Program-made: the position numbers and the translations under genes | The notes under the pieces: generated by a model | Databases searched by the model: none | Told to the model about the DNA's origin: nothing | The model's input: the letters and a program-made list of their open reading frames with translations, nothing else | Source: Ga0074130 sp035492055 | Lineage (GTDB): Bacteria; Pseudomonadota; Gammaproteobacteria; Burkholderiales; Rhodocyclaceae | DNA length: 46,056 nucleotides | Direction: 5' to 3' | NCBI GenBank assembly: GCA_035492055.1 | Contig: DATJJR010000100.1 | Location: 1-46,056, forward strand | Shown: positions 37,510 through 45,970 of the stretch, piece after piece | How the letters are laid out: each line of letters opens with the position of its first letter | How positions within the stretch are numbered: the first letter of the stretch is position 1

Positions 37510-39135
37510 TTAGACGATGCCGCGGAACACTGCGCACTGGCGGAAAGCATCTTCTGAAAACGGAATTTGCTTGCTGCGGCAGAACTTGGCCGTGAGCTTG
37601 AGCAACTCCTTGATGTCGCGGCCACTGGTATTTGGGAAACGGGCGACGAGCCTTTCAATTATTGCATCGTCGAGCGTCACGTCAAATTGCATGGACAGCG
37701 TCTGCCACAAACGCATCGCATCTTCGCGTGACGGCATTTCATACTTGATGACGGCAATGCAGCGCGAAAGAATCGCATCGTCAATGTCATCGGTTCGGTT
37801 CGTCGTCATGAACAACAAGCCGCTGAAGTATTCGAGCGTACGCAGAAACTCGGCGACGATGGCGTTATGCTGCAAATCATTGTCGCGACGACGGATGTAA
37901 ACATCGGCCTCATCCAGCAACAAAATCGCGCCCCAGCGTGCCGCACGACGAAGGATGGTGGACAGGTTTGCTTCGACGGATTCTGCGCTGATCCCGAGCT
38001 GGCCGGAATGCACGCGATACAACGGTTTCTTCACCACTTCGGCGTACACCTCGGCCGTCAGCGTCTTGCCCAGGCCCGGCGCGCCTTTGCACAGAATCGT
38101 GGTACCGCCCGACTTGCCATCGACGATATCTTCCATCAGCACGCCCATGTCGGCGGTGAGAATATCGATCAGGTCACGATGATCCTGCGGCAGCACGAGC
38201 TTCTCACGCAATGCCGGATTGTATTCATAGGCATGAAGATTATCGACGTGTACCCACAGGTTGCGATGCAACTCAAGATGGAAGACATGCAGATACGGAT
38301 GCAGGGGAATCTGGTCAAAATCGCTCTCTACGCCAGCCTCGCACCAGAAGGCATTGTCAGCATTGGTCTCGAAACGGCGTTCAAGGATTTCCTCATCGTT
38401 CACCACCTTGGCAATCATGCCTTCAGGCAGCGGGATGTAATCATTACCCTGCTTGCTCTTGACCAGATACGCCGCGCGCCGCGCTACGAACTGCTTGCCA
38501 AACTGCGGCTGCATGGCATGGAAGTAGCCGAGCTGACGTTCGTACTCCTCCTTGAACTCGGCACACTCCTTGAAATAGCCAAGCTCGGCCAACAATTGCG
38601 GAATGCTGCGATCAGCGATGTCATTGGCATCGACGATGATCACCGTCTGCATCCCTGAACGACGCTGGCGATAATCGTCCGACGCTTCCTTATCGGCCGA
38701 CTGCAGCGTGTTGGCGACAAGACTAATGACGACATAAGGCTTGGCCTCGATCGGCACCATATGCCGCATACCGGTTACCAGCCACGGCAGAAGCACGCCG
38801 TCCTTGCTGCGCTTGTACAGCCAGCCATCGATGGCATCACGCTTGAGATAAGCAATCATGCCGTTGATGAGCAATTCGAGGCTGGGAATCTTGCGAGCCT
38901 CAGGCGAGCCGTGAATATTGTCCAGCGCCAGCAACTGGAACATCAATGCACGCTCATCTGCGGCTTTGCACAGGTCGTATAGCGTGTTCAGCGCATCGCC
39001 ATTAAACAGTTTGCTCGAGACAACGATACGGCCGCGGCGATTGCGATGTTCGGCCAATTGCTTGGCCAGTGCGCAGTTTTCTTCAATCTTGCCGAGAAGC
39101 TTTCCGGCAAGTGCATCGGTAATTTCAAGATCCAT
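37510..39135 (-). CDS. Orphan AAA+ ATPase of unknown function
   Basis: A 541-residue protein. Residues about 1-300 are a largely uncharacterised N-terminal region with no motif I can name. The C-terminal AAA+ module has Walker A GAPGLGKT (351-358), Walker B ILLLDEAD (404-411), sensor 1 in TTNR (444-447), a possible arginine finger in AILSRC (454-459) and a sensor 2 region SGRDIKELL (504-512). The module resembles the FtsH/Cdc48/RarA side of AAA+ proteins in the TTNRTDDIDDAILSR block. It has no protease motif, signal peptide or membrane helix. Flanked by a chemoreceptor and an acyltransferase, neither an obvious partner. Ends in its own terminator. Remodelling of an unknown partner is the most that can be inferred. 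Confidence 0.75.
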   Translation of the reverse strand: MDLEITDALAGKLLGKIEENCALAKQLAEHRNRRGRIVVSSKLFNGDALNTLYDLCKAADERALMFQLLALDNIHGSPEARKIPSLELLINGMIAYLKRDAIDGWLYKRSKDGVLLPWLVTGMRHMVPIEAKPYVVISLVANTLQSADKEASDDYRQRRSGMQTVIIVDANDIADRSIPQLLAELGYFKECAEFKEEYERQLGYFHAMQPQFGKQFVARRAAYLVKSKQGNDYIPLPEGMIAKVVNDEEILERRFETNADNAFWCEAGVESDFDQIPLHPYLHVFHLELHRNLWVHVDNLHAYEYNPALREKLVLPQDHRDLIDILTADMGVLMEDIVDGKSGGTTILCKGAPGLGKTLTAEVYAEVVKKPLYRVHSGQLGISAESVEANLSTILRRAARWGAILLLDEADVYIRRRDNDLQHNAIVAEFLRTLEYFSGLLFMTTNRTDDIDDAILSRCIAVIKYEMPSREDAMRLWQTLSMQFDVTLDDAIIERLVARFPNTSGRDIKELLKLTAKFCRSKQIPFSEDAFRQCAVFRGIV

Positions 39136-39143
39136 TTTGTTTT

Positions 39144-40178
39144 TTATTTCGCCCTTGGTGCAGGCTGCAGAAATGCCGGCAGCGGCAAGCTCAAGCTATT
39201 GGTTTTTTGCTCGACACGCTTGTAGAACTGATCGGCCAGCAAATTGGCAGCAAGCCAGATCAAGGCCATCATTGCCAGCGCCTCGGCAGCAGAATTCCAG
39301 CCCATGCGTGCAAACAGCGCATTACCGAGCAGTACCAACGAGAAATGCACCAGGAACAGTGCATAGGAATTACGGCTCAGGTACGCGACCTGGCGTGCAA
39401 ACCGGTTGTCGGCAGCAACGCTGAAATCACGCAGCAGTACCAATGTCACGGCTGTGAACAAGGCCACGAGAATGCGGCCGCGGAAATCCAGCCACAGTGC
39501 AGTCACCGTCACGGCCACCAGCAGCGACAGCCACGGCAAAGGCCGCGCCATGCGAGAAACGTGGAAAGCAATCACACCCAGACCATAAGCGCCGAAGAAA
39601 TACAGTGCCCAGTTATCAAAGCCGGCATTGCGGTTGAAGTGGAACAGGGATAGCAAGGTCAGCACCACGACCACGGGAAGATGCAGGCGCGGACGACTGC
39701 CCCAGCACAGGACGGCAAACAGCAAATAAAGCTGGAAGTCGATCGCCACATACCAGACGCCAGCCGACAAGGAGCCGTAATCAAGCACGGTGTGGACCAA
39801 GAAGATGTGCGCCAGCACCTGTGACACGGACGGCACATCGGGCATCATCTCGTCGCTGAACCACGGGCGGATGAAAGTCGCGATCAGCGTAGTCAGGACC
39901 AGCGCTGCGAGGAAAGGCAACACCAGGCGCAGGTAACGCTTGAACAGCGATGGCGCCAATTCAACCTTTTCGGCGTTGGCAAAGCCACGTGCCGCCAGCC
40001 AGCCGCCAATGACGATAAACGCCTGCACTGCCATGCGGGCATAGTCCATCAGGAAATGGGAAAAGAGCGGCACGGCGCGCTCGACCACTGCCGAAATCGG
40101 GCCGTAGAACGACAAGTGATGCAGCACAATCAACTGTGCAGCAACTGCCTTGAAGAAATCGATAACGAAAGACCGCAT
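39144..40178 (-). CDS. Acyltransferase family 3 membrane protein
   Basis: A 344-residue integral membrane acyltransferase of the OafA/NodX type, with about ten hydrophobic helices. These proteins put acetyl or other acyl groups onto extracytoplasmic sugars such as O-antigen or exopolysaccharide. The start MRSFVIDFFKAVAAQLIVLHHLSFYG carries the family pattern of an N-terminal helix with His pair (LHH near residues 20-22). ATG 40178 is preferred over TTG 40184 for its eight-base spacing from AAGGA. It lies eight bases upstream of the AAA+ gene on the same strand and is probably co-transcribed with it. Substrate unknown. Confidence 0.85.
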   Translation of the reverse strand: MRSFVIDFFKAVAAQLIVLHHLSFYGPISAVVERAVPLFSHFLMDYARMAVQAFIVIGGWLAARGFANAEKVELAPSLFKRYLRLVLPFLAALVLTTLIATFIRPWFSDEMMPDVPSVSQVLAHIFLVHTVLDYGSLSAGVWYVAIDFQLYLLFAVLCWGSRPRLHLPVVVVLTLLSLFHFNRNAGFDNWALYFFGAYGLGVIAFHVSRMARPLPWLSLLVAVTVTALWLDFRGRILVALFTAVTLVLLRDFSVAADNRFARQVAYLSRNSYALFLVHFSLVLLGNALFARMGWNSAAEALAMMALIWLAANLLADQFYKRVEQKTNSLSLPLPAFLQPAPRAK

Positions 40179-40322
40179 TCGCAAAATCCTTGGTGCGCGA
40201 AAAGCCTTGAATTATAAAGCACTTGCAGTCTAAAACCTGACAAACAAGACATCTGGAAACAGCTTGTCGTCAGGATCGGGGCTAGGGATAGAATCCGGCT
40301 TTGCCTACGTCCCACACGATCC

Positions 40323-41300
40323 GTGAACACAACGCCAGCCACACTGCGCACCCATCAGTTCGTCGCCCTCGACGCCAATTCGGCAATCGGGCCCAAGCTC
40401 ATTGTGCTTGGTGCCGTGCATGGCAATGAAACCTGCGGCACCCGTGCCATTGAGCGGTTGTTGTCCGAGCTGGACACGGGCGTACTCACGATCAAGCGCG
40501 GTACGCTGACACTCGTGCCCATCACCAATCCGCTGGCTTATGCGAAGCATCAGCGACAAGGTGATCGCAATCTCAATCGCAAACTGCAACCTGGGTCAAC
40601 GCGCGACTTCGAAGATCGCATCGCCAACGTTCTCTGCCCACTGCTTGCCGCGCATGACGTGTTGCTCGACCTGCATTCCTTTCATACGGCAGGCCAACCT
40701 TTTGTCATGCTCGGTCCACGCGACAACACTGGCACCCTCGAACCGTTCGCCCACGCTGAAGATGAGGCGCGCCTCGCGGCACACATAGGCGTCACGCGCG
40801 TCGTCGAAGGCTGGCTCGACACCTATGCTCTCGGCGTCGCCCGACGCCGCCAGCGTCATCCGGAGGCTGATCCGCTCACGCTCGACGCCGCCTACGGCAT
40901 CGGCACGACCGAATACATACGCTCGCAAGGTGGCTACGGCGTCACGCTGGAATGCGGCCAACACGACGATCCTGCAGCACCTGAAGTGGCGTATCACGCC
41001 ATTCGCCAGACCCTCGCACTGCTCGGTCTGATTGATGACACACCACAACCGCCGCCAAGCGAATTTGAAGTCCTGCGTCTGTATGACGTCATCGATCTGG
41101 ATACTGGCGGTGATCGATTCGTGCGCGACTGGCACAGTTTCGATCCGCTCAAAGTAAATGAACTGATCGGTCATCGCGCCGATGGCAGCGCGGTTCGTGC
41201 AGACAGCGATGGCCACATCGTGTTCCCCAATCCTGGGGCATTGCCGGGCAATGAGTGGTACTACCTTGCACGACGTAGCGAGCGCAAATTAACGCCCTAG
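40323..41300 (+). CDS. Succinylglutamate desuccinylase/aspartoacylase family zinc hydrolase
   Basis: A 325-residue zinc amidohydrolase of the AstE/AspA family (M14-like fold). Zinc ligands are His33 and Glu36 (AVHGNETCG) and His118 (LLDLHSF), and the probable catalytic Glu210 lies in VTLECGQHDD. The start is GTG 40323. No arginine-degradation (ast) genes surround it, so a role as AstE is not supported; it may cleave an N-acylated amino acid. It stands alone, divergent from the acyltransferase. Confidence 0.88.
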   Translation: MNTTPATLRTHQFVALDANSAIGPKLIVLGAVHGNETCGTRAIERLLSELDTGVLTIKRGTLTLVPITNPLAYAKHQRQGDRNLNRKLQPGSTRDFEDRIANVLCPLLAAHDVLLDLHSFHTAGQPFVMLGPRDNTGTLEPFAHAEDEARLAAHIGVTRVVEGWLDTYALGVARRRQRHPEADPLTLDAAYGIGTTEYIRSQGGYGVTLECGQHDDPAAPEVAYHAIRQTLALLGLIDDTPQPPPSEFEVLRLYDVIDLDTGGDRFVRDWHSFDPLKVNELIGHRADGSAVRADSDGHIVFPNPGALPGNEWYYLARRSERKLTP

Positions 41301-41405
41301 CTTCATTCCGCTTTTCATATCGCCTTACTTTTTGAGACTTCTTGGGCGGAATCGACACCGCCATATCGATGTCGAAGCCAATCCAAGGTGAACAAAGGAG
41401 GCATC

Positions 41406-41843
41406 ATGCACATCAAGAAATCACATCTTCTGCTGTCCGCATTGCTGGTCTCGGCTACGGCGGTCATGGCGCAAACCTCGACAGACATACCGTCGCAAAC
41501 CTCCGGTTTGCAGTGGCAAACCGACGGTGCCGCACAACATGTGTGCGGCGGCGTCTCCGATGAAGACATGAGCGCGATCAAAACCTATCGCAGCAGTGCA
41601 AATGGTGAGTTGCTGTTTACCGGTGGGACACAAGGCGCCTATCTGGCAAACGTCGACATCACCATTCATGGCAAGCATTTGTCATCGCCACTGAGCTTCA
41701 TGGCCGATGGCCCCGTTTGCCTGCTCAGGTTGCCGAAGGGCAACTACGTTGTCGATGCCGTGTATCAAGGTGTCGAGATCAAGAAGAACATCCAGATCAA
41801 CGGTACGCGCCAAAAAACACAGTTCCGATGGTCGGCTTATTGA
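41406..41843 (+). CDS. Small secreted protein of unknown function
   Basis: A 145-residue protein with a signal peptide (HLLLSALLVSATAVMA, cleavage near residue 22). The mature part has exactly two cysteines, Cys47 (HVCGGVS) and Cys105 (PVCLLRL), that could form a disulfide. The C-terminal half (LPKGNYVVDAVYQGVEIKKNIQ) resembles a small beta-sandwich of the carboxypeptidase-regulatory type. ATG 41406 is used because the upstream ATG at 41388 and its next codons contain the AAAGGAGG ribosome binding site. No function recognised; likely periplasmic. Confidence 0.75.
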   Translation: MHIKKSHLLLSALLVSATAVMAQTSTDIPSQTSGLQWQTDGAAQHVCGGVSDEDMSAIKTYRSSANGELLFTGGTQGAYLANVDITIHGKHLSSPLSFMADGPVCLLRLPKGNYVVDAVYQGVEIKKNIQINGTRQKTQFRWSAY

Positions 41844-41906
41844 GTCCGCGTCTCTGTCTGTGCATTCAATAATTCAAACGGGCGCGACTCGGTCGAAGAC
41901 GATTGC

Positions 41907-41937
41907 GCATGCTTGCGGCAAAATGGCGCAAGCATGC
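41907..41937. terminator. Perfect 11-bp inverted repeat between secreted protein and LLM genes
   Basis: GCATGCTTGCG at 41907-41917 is repeated in inverted form at 41927-41937 around a nine-base loop. It is followed by only TTT on the plus strand. It may end the upstream gene or be an operator for the oxidoreductase 29 bases downstream. Confidence 0.45.
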
Positions 41938-41965
41938 TTTCGTCATCCTGATACGAATTCGACCA

Positions 41966-42985
41966 ATGTCTACACCAACTCCGTTTTCCATTCTTGATCT
42001 TTCACCCATTGCCGTCGGCTCAAGCGCAGCGGCGTCGTTGCGCAACTCGCTCGACTATGCACAACGCGCCGAGCAACTCGGCTACACCCGCTACTGGCTC
42101 GCAGAACACCACGGCATGCCGGGCATCGCCAGCGCGGCAACTGCGGTCGTCATTGGCCATATCGCCGGTGGTACACGCAGCATTCGCATTGGCGCAGGCG
42201 GCATCATGCTGCCGAATCATTCGCCGCTGGTAATTGCCGAGCAGTTCGGCACGTTGGCCTCCCTGTATCCGGGGCGCATCGATCTCGGCCTCGGCCGTGC
42301 ACCGGGCAGCGATCAGACCACGATGCGGGCGCTGCGCCGTGACTACAACAGTGCTGACCGCTTTCCGCAGGACGTGCAGGAATTACAGCGCTATTTTTCA
42401 GACGATGAAAACGTCGCTGTTCGTGCAGTACCGGGTGCGGGGCTGGATGTTCCAATCTGGCTACTTGGTTCAAGCACATTCGGCGCACAACTAGCAGCCA
42501 TGCTCGGTTTGCCGTATGCCTTTGCCGCGCACTTTGCGCCAGGGCAATTGATGAATGCGCTGAATATCTATCGCACCAGTTTTCAGCCATCGGCGCAGCT
42601 CGCCAAATCATATGCGATGGTCGCCATCAACGTATTCGTTGCCGCCACCGATGCCGATGCGCAGTGCCAGTTCACATCGCATCAGCAATCCTTTACCAAC
42701 CTCGTGCGCGGCACGCCGGGGCAGATTCCGCATCCCATCGCAGACATTGACAGCTACTGGACGCCGAGCGAGAAATTGCATGCGCAAGGCATGCTTCAAT
42801 ACGCCGCCGTCGGCGCACCGGATACGGTGGAGAGGAAAATTCGCGCGGTGCTGGCAGAAACACAGGTCGACGAGCTGATGATCACCGGTCTCTTTGCCAA
42901 TCACGCGGCACGCTGCGAATCGCTACGGCTGACGGCAGAGATACGCGACAGGATCCATCATAATCCCGCCAGCCCTGCGGGCTGA
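41966..42985 (+). CDS. Luciferase-like (LLM class) flavin-dependent oxidoreductase
   Basis: A 339-residue member of the bacterial luciferase-like monooxygenase family, a flavin-dependent enzyme of the TIM-barrel fold acting in the cytosol. The family signature is complete: YTRYWLAEHHGMPGIAS near residue 35, IRIGAGGIMLPNHSPLVIAEQFGTL near 75-100 (split over two motifs), then GRIDLGLGRAPG. Members of this MsnO8-like subgroup oxidise small organic substrates with FMNH2 and O2. The substrate cannot be assigned. ATG 41966 starts the homologous part; the frame runs 21 codons further up through a hairpin. Confidence 0.88.
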   Translation: MSTPTPFSILDLSPIAVGSSAAASLRNSLDYAQRAEQLGYTRYWLAEHHGMPGIASAATAVVIGHIAGGTRSIRIGAGGIMLPNHSPLVIAEQFGTLASLYPGRIDLGLGRAPGSDQTTMRALRRDYNSADRFPQDVQELQRYFSDDENVAVRAVPGAGLDVPIWLLGSSTFGAQLAAMLGLPYAFAAHFAPGQLMNALNIYRTSFQPSAQLAKSYAMVAINVFVAATDADAQCQFTSHQQSFTNLVRGTPGQIPHPIADIDSYWTPSEKLHAQGMLQYAAVGAPDTVERKIRAVLAETQVDELMITGLFANHAARCESLRLTAEIRDRIHHNPASPAG

Positions 42986-43002
42986 TCTCGCCTGCGGCGT
43001 CG

Positions 43003-43027
43003 CTCGTTCGCACCGGGTGCGAACGAG
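43003..43027. terminator. Hairpin between convergent LLM and DUF1653 genes
   Basis: Perfect 11-base stem CTCGTTCGCAC/GTGCGAACGAG with a CGG loop, 17 bases after the oxidoreductase stop and 17 before the DUF1653 stop. No T-run on either side. Probably ends both messages. Confidence 0.55.
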
Positions 43028-43043
43028 TTAAACGGTGGTTGTA

Positions 43044-43280
43044 TTACGGCTCAAGCCGACGAAAACGAATCGTCGTACCGTCTTCGAGCGTGCCGTAGAA
43101 CATATCTTTCGGCCGCACCCACATTCCACGTGCCTTGGGCCAGAGTTGTTCGTACACCACGAGCCACTCTTCGGTTTCGGAATGGCGTGCTTCATCAATC
43201 ACGCGATACAAGCCGCCCTTGTAGTGCTCGTGCGTGGCAATGGCGCGCGCTTCGGCCTCGGTCATGAAAACGTCCGCCAT
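43044..43280 (-). CDS. DUF1653 domain protein
   Basis: A 78-residue protein of the DUF1653 family, typical for the phrase HYKGGLYRVIDEARHSET and the later YEQLWPKARGMWVRPKDMFYG. The fold is expected to be a small beta barrel; function unknown. ATG 43280 shares one base with the stop of the ETF-QO gene (TGATG), so the two are translationally coupled. The frame extends further upstream but only inside ETF-QO. Confidence 0.85.
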   Translation of the reverse strand: MADVFMTEAEARAIATHEHYKGGLYRVIDEARHSETEEWLVVYEQLWPKARGMWVRPKDMFYGTLEDGTTIRFRRLEP

Positions 43281-44929
43281 CACATCCCCACGTACTGAGG
43301 CCCGCTGCCGCCTTCGGGCAAGGTCCAATTGATGTTCTGCATCGGATCCTTGATGTCGCAGGTCTTGCAATGCACGCAGTTCTGACTGTTGATTTGCAAC
43401 GCCGGTGCCGTGTCCTTGTTCACGATTTCATAGACGCCTGCCGGACAGTAATACTGCTCGGGTGCATCGAACTCGACCAGGTTATAGCGAATCGCCAGCG
43501 CCGGATCGGTAAGCTTCAGATGTATCGGCTGCGAATGTTCATGCTGAAGATTTGCCAACGCAAGTGAACTCAGGCGATCAAAGGTCAGCTTGCCGTCGAA
43601 CTTGATCGGCTGCGGCTTCGGCTCGGTTGCAGCCGGCTTGAGGCTAGTGCAATCCGGTTTCGCATGCTTCAACGTCCACGGCAGTTTCACGCCGAACGTG
43701 CTCAGCCACATTTCCAGGCCGCCGAAAACCATGGCACCGTATTCGCCGAAGCGGCTGAGATACGGCTTGACGTTACGCACCACGGACAATTCTTCGTGAA
43801 TCCAGCTTGCCTTGATGGCAGCCGGATATTCATGCAACTCGTCCTGCGCACGACCGGTGCCGATGGCGGCAAATACGGATTCGGCGGCGAGCATGCCGGA
43901 CTTCAACGCCGTGTGGCTGCCCTTGATGCGCGGCACATTCAGGAAACCGGCCGTGCAACCGATCAATGCGCCGCCAGGGAACACCAGTTTCGGCAAAGCC
44001 TGCAGGCCGCCGGCATTGATTGCACGTGCACCGAAACCAATGCGCTCGGCGCCATCGAGCAGCTCACTGATGTGCGGGTGCGTCTTGAAACGCTGCATTT
44101 CGTCGAAGGGCGACAAACGCGGATTGGCGTAGTCAAGATGTGTAACCAAGCCGATGGAAATGAGGTTCTCGCCATAGTGGTAGAGAAAGGAACCACCGCC
44201 GGTACTTGCATCGAGCGGCCAGCCAAGACTGTGCTGCACATGACCAGGGCGATGCTTTTCTTTCGCCACGCGCCATATCTCCTTCACACCCAGCGCGAAC
44301 TTGCTGTCGCCGCTGTCGTTGCGCAGACCGAATTTGCGTTCAAGTTGTTTTGCCAACGAACCACGCGCACCTTCGGCAACCAGCGTGTAAGCCGCATGAA
44401 TTTCCATGCCCGGCACATGGTTCACGGTCGGATTGCCCTCGCGATCCAAGCCCATTTCACCAGTACGAATACCGATCATGCGACCGGCCTCGTCGTACAC
44501 GGGCTCAGACGCAGAGAAGCCGGCATAGATTTCAACGCCCAGCGCTTCGGCCTGCGTACCCAACCAGCGGCACAATTCGCCGAGGCTGCCGATATACGTG
44601 CCGTCGTTGTGCATCAGCGGCGGCAGTAAAAAGTTAGGTAGCTTGAAGCCACCGTTTGCGGAATACAGCCACATTTCATCCGTCGTCACCGCCGTCTTGA
44701 GCGGCGCACCCTGCGCCTGCCAATCAGGAAAAAGCTCGGCCAGTGCCTTGGGATCGATCACCGCGCCAGACAGAATGTGCGAGCCGACTTCCGCGCCTTT
44801 TTCCAAGATGCACACGGAAATTTCATTGCCAGCTGCCTGCGCCAGTTGTTTCAGTCGAATCGCTGCGCCCAGGCCAGCCGGACCGGCGCCGACGATAAGA
44901 ACGTCGTATTGCATGATGTCGTCGGACAT
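43280..44929 (-). CDS. Electron transfer flavoprotein-ubiquinone oxidoreductase
   Basis: ETF-QO accepts electrons from ETF at FAD and a 4Fe-4S cluster and passes them to ubiquinone at the inner membrane. The 549-residue protein has an N-terminal FAD-binding GAGPAG at residues 14-19, the conserved GSHILSGAVIDP block and the C-terminal cluster ligands Cys495, Cys518, Cys521 and Cys524. It works with EtfBA; etfB begins at the right edge of the window. It follows a LysR regulator on the same strand by 11 bases and is coupled to DUF1653. Confidence 0.96.
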   Translation of the reverse strand: MSDDIMQYDVLIVGAGPAGLGAAIRLKQLAQAAGNEISVCILEKGAEVGSHILSGAVIDPKALAELFPDWQAQGAPLKTAVTTDEMWLYSANGGFKLPNFLLPPLMHNDGTYIGSLGELCRWLGTQAEALGVEIYAGFSASEPVYDEAGRMIGIRTGEMGLDREGNPTVNHVPGMEIHAAYTLVAEGARGSLAKQLERKFGLRNDSGDSKFALGVKEIWRVAKEKHRPGHVQHSLGWPLDASTGGGSFLYHYGENLISIGLVTHLDYANPRLSPFDEMQRFKTHPHISELLDGAERIGFGARAINAGGLQALPKLVFPGGALIGCTAGFLNVPRIKGSHTALKSGMLAAESVFAAIGTGRAQDELHEYPAAIKASWIHEELSVVRNVKPYLSRFGEYGAMVFGGLEMWLSTFGVKLPWTLKHAKPDCTSLKPAATEPKPQPIKFDGKLTFDRLSSLALANLQHEHSQPIHLKLTDPALAIRYNLVEFDAPEQYYCPAGVYEIVNKDTAPALQINSQNCVHCKTCDIKDPMQNINWTLPEGGSGPQYVGM

Positions 44930-44940
44930 GTTTTTGTCTC

Positions 44941-45864
44941 TTAGAGAATGTCGGGGAGTTTGAGGCCGTCGGGATTGCCCGCCGCCACGCCATCGCGGAT
45001 ATGCGTCATCAGGCTGCGAATGCCGCTGGTCAAATATTTGTTCCGGTGCTGCACCATATAAAACTGCCGCTGCAATTGTAATTCGGGCAGGCGGATCGGC
45101 ACCAGACTGCCGCGCCGGAAAGCATCGCTCAGCGCCAGGTGTGAAACGCAGGACAAACCCAAGCCAGCTTCGACGGCGCGTTTAATCGCTTCGGTATGTT
45201 CAAGCTCCAAACGCACCTTCAGCTCATTGCGACGCGCACCCAATGCGCGCTCGAAGGTTGAACGCGTGCCAGAGCCGGATTCACGCAGAATCCAGTTTTC
45301 CTGCAGTACCTGATCGAGTGTGACCTTCTTTTTCTTCGCCAGCGGATGCGTCGGCGCAGCGAACACAACCAGCTCATCCTGCAACCACGGCGTGACCATC
45401 ACGTCCGGATGGCTCATTTCGCCTTCGATGAGACCCAAATCAAGCTCGTAACGCGCCACCTGCGCCATGATGGTCGCGGAGTTGTTGACCATCAGTTGCA
45501 CACGACTGGTCGGATGACGTTGCAGAAAATCAGCGACAAGCAGTGTCGCGAGATAATTGCCGATGGTCAGGCTGGCGCCGAGACGCAGATTGCCGATGCT
45601 CGCATCCGTACCCAGTTGCTCTTCTAGCTCGTGTGCCCGCGCCAGCAACTCCAGCGCCTTGGGCAACAGCCACTGGCCAGTATCGTTGAGTAGCAGCTTC
45701 TTACCGACGCGATCAAATAGTATCTGGTCATAGGCACGCTCAAGCTCGCCCAGCGCCGTACTGGCGGCCGACTGCGACAAGGCCAGTTGCTCGGCCGCGC
45801 GTGAGACCGAGCCGGCATGCGCGACGGCGACGAAGATTTCAAGTTGGCGCAGGGTAAATCGCAT
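44941..45864 (-). CDS. LysR-family transcriptional regulator
   Basis: A 307-residue LysR-type regulator. The N-terminal winged helix-turn-helix is RFTLRQLEIFVAVAHAGSVSRAAEQLALSQSAAS at about 2-35, given here in outline, with the effector-binding domain from about residue 90 on. It is divergent from etfB and upstream of ETF-QO, so it probably controls the ETF genes and itself. The intergenic region has a GGATA/TATCC inverted repeat at 45885-45900, a candidate binding site. The effector is unknown. Confidence 0.9.
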   Translation of the reverse strand: MRFTLRQLEIFVAVAHAGSVSRAAEQLALSQSAASTALGELERAYDQILFDRVGKKLLLNDTGQWLLPKALELLARAHELEEQLGTDASIGNLRLGASLTIGNYLATLLVADFLQRHPTSRVQLMVNNSATIMAQVARYELDLGLIEGEMSHPDVMVTPWLQDELVVFAAPTHPLAKKKKVTLDQVLQENWILRESGSGTRSTFERALGARRNELKVRLELEHTEAIKRAVEAGLGLSCVSHLALSDAFRRGSLVPIRLPELQLQRQFYMVQHRNKYLTSGIRSLMTHIRDGVAAGNPDGLKLPDIL

Positions 45865-45884
45865 GGCGGCTTTATATACCTGAC

Positions 45885-45900
45885 GGATATATATGTATCC
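45885..45900. promoter_or_regulatory. Inverted repeat in LysR-etfB intergenic region, candidate operator
   Basis: GGATA and TATCC flank a six-base centre. The centre is about 55 bases upstream of the predicted etfB start of transcription, which fits LysR-type activation. It is inferred from position and symmetry only. Confidence 0.4.
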
Positions 45901-45911
45901 AAATAATCCAT

Positions 45912-45940
45912 TTTACAGATATTAATAACTTCTTTAAAAT
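45912..45940 (+). promoter_or_regulatory. Predicted sigma-70 promoter of etfB
   Basis: TTTACA (45912-45917) and TAAAAT (45935-45940) have exactly 17 bases between them. Both hexamers are close to consensus, so etfB can be expressed by the main sigma factor. Confidence 0.65.
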
Positions 45941-45970
45941 CGCGACCCTCTGATAAGTGTCTGGTTTGTT

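Noticed and set aside
37510..40178. AAA+ ATPase and acyltransferase as an antiphage defence system
   Set aside because: No nuclease, toxin, reverse transcriptase or other effector is near, and the surroundings are core genes rather than an island.
40323..41300. astE of the arginine succinyltransferase pathway
   Set aside because: The fold matches, but there are no other ast genes nearby and this subgroup has several substrates.
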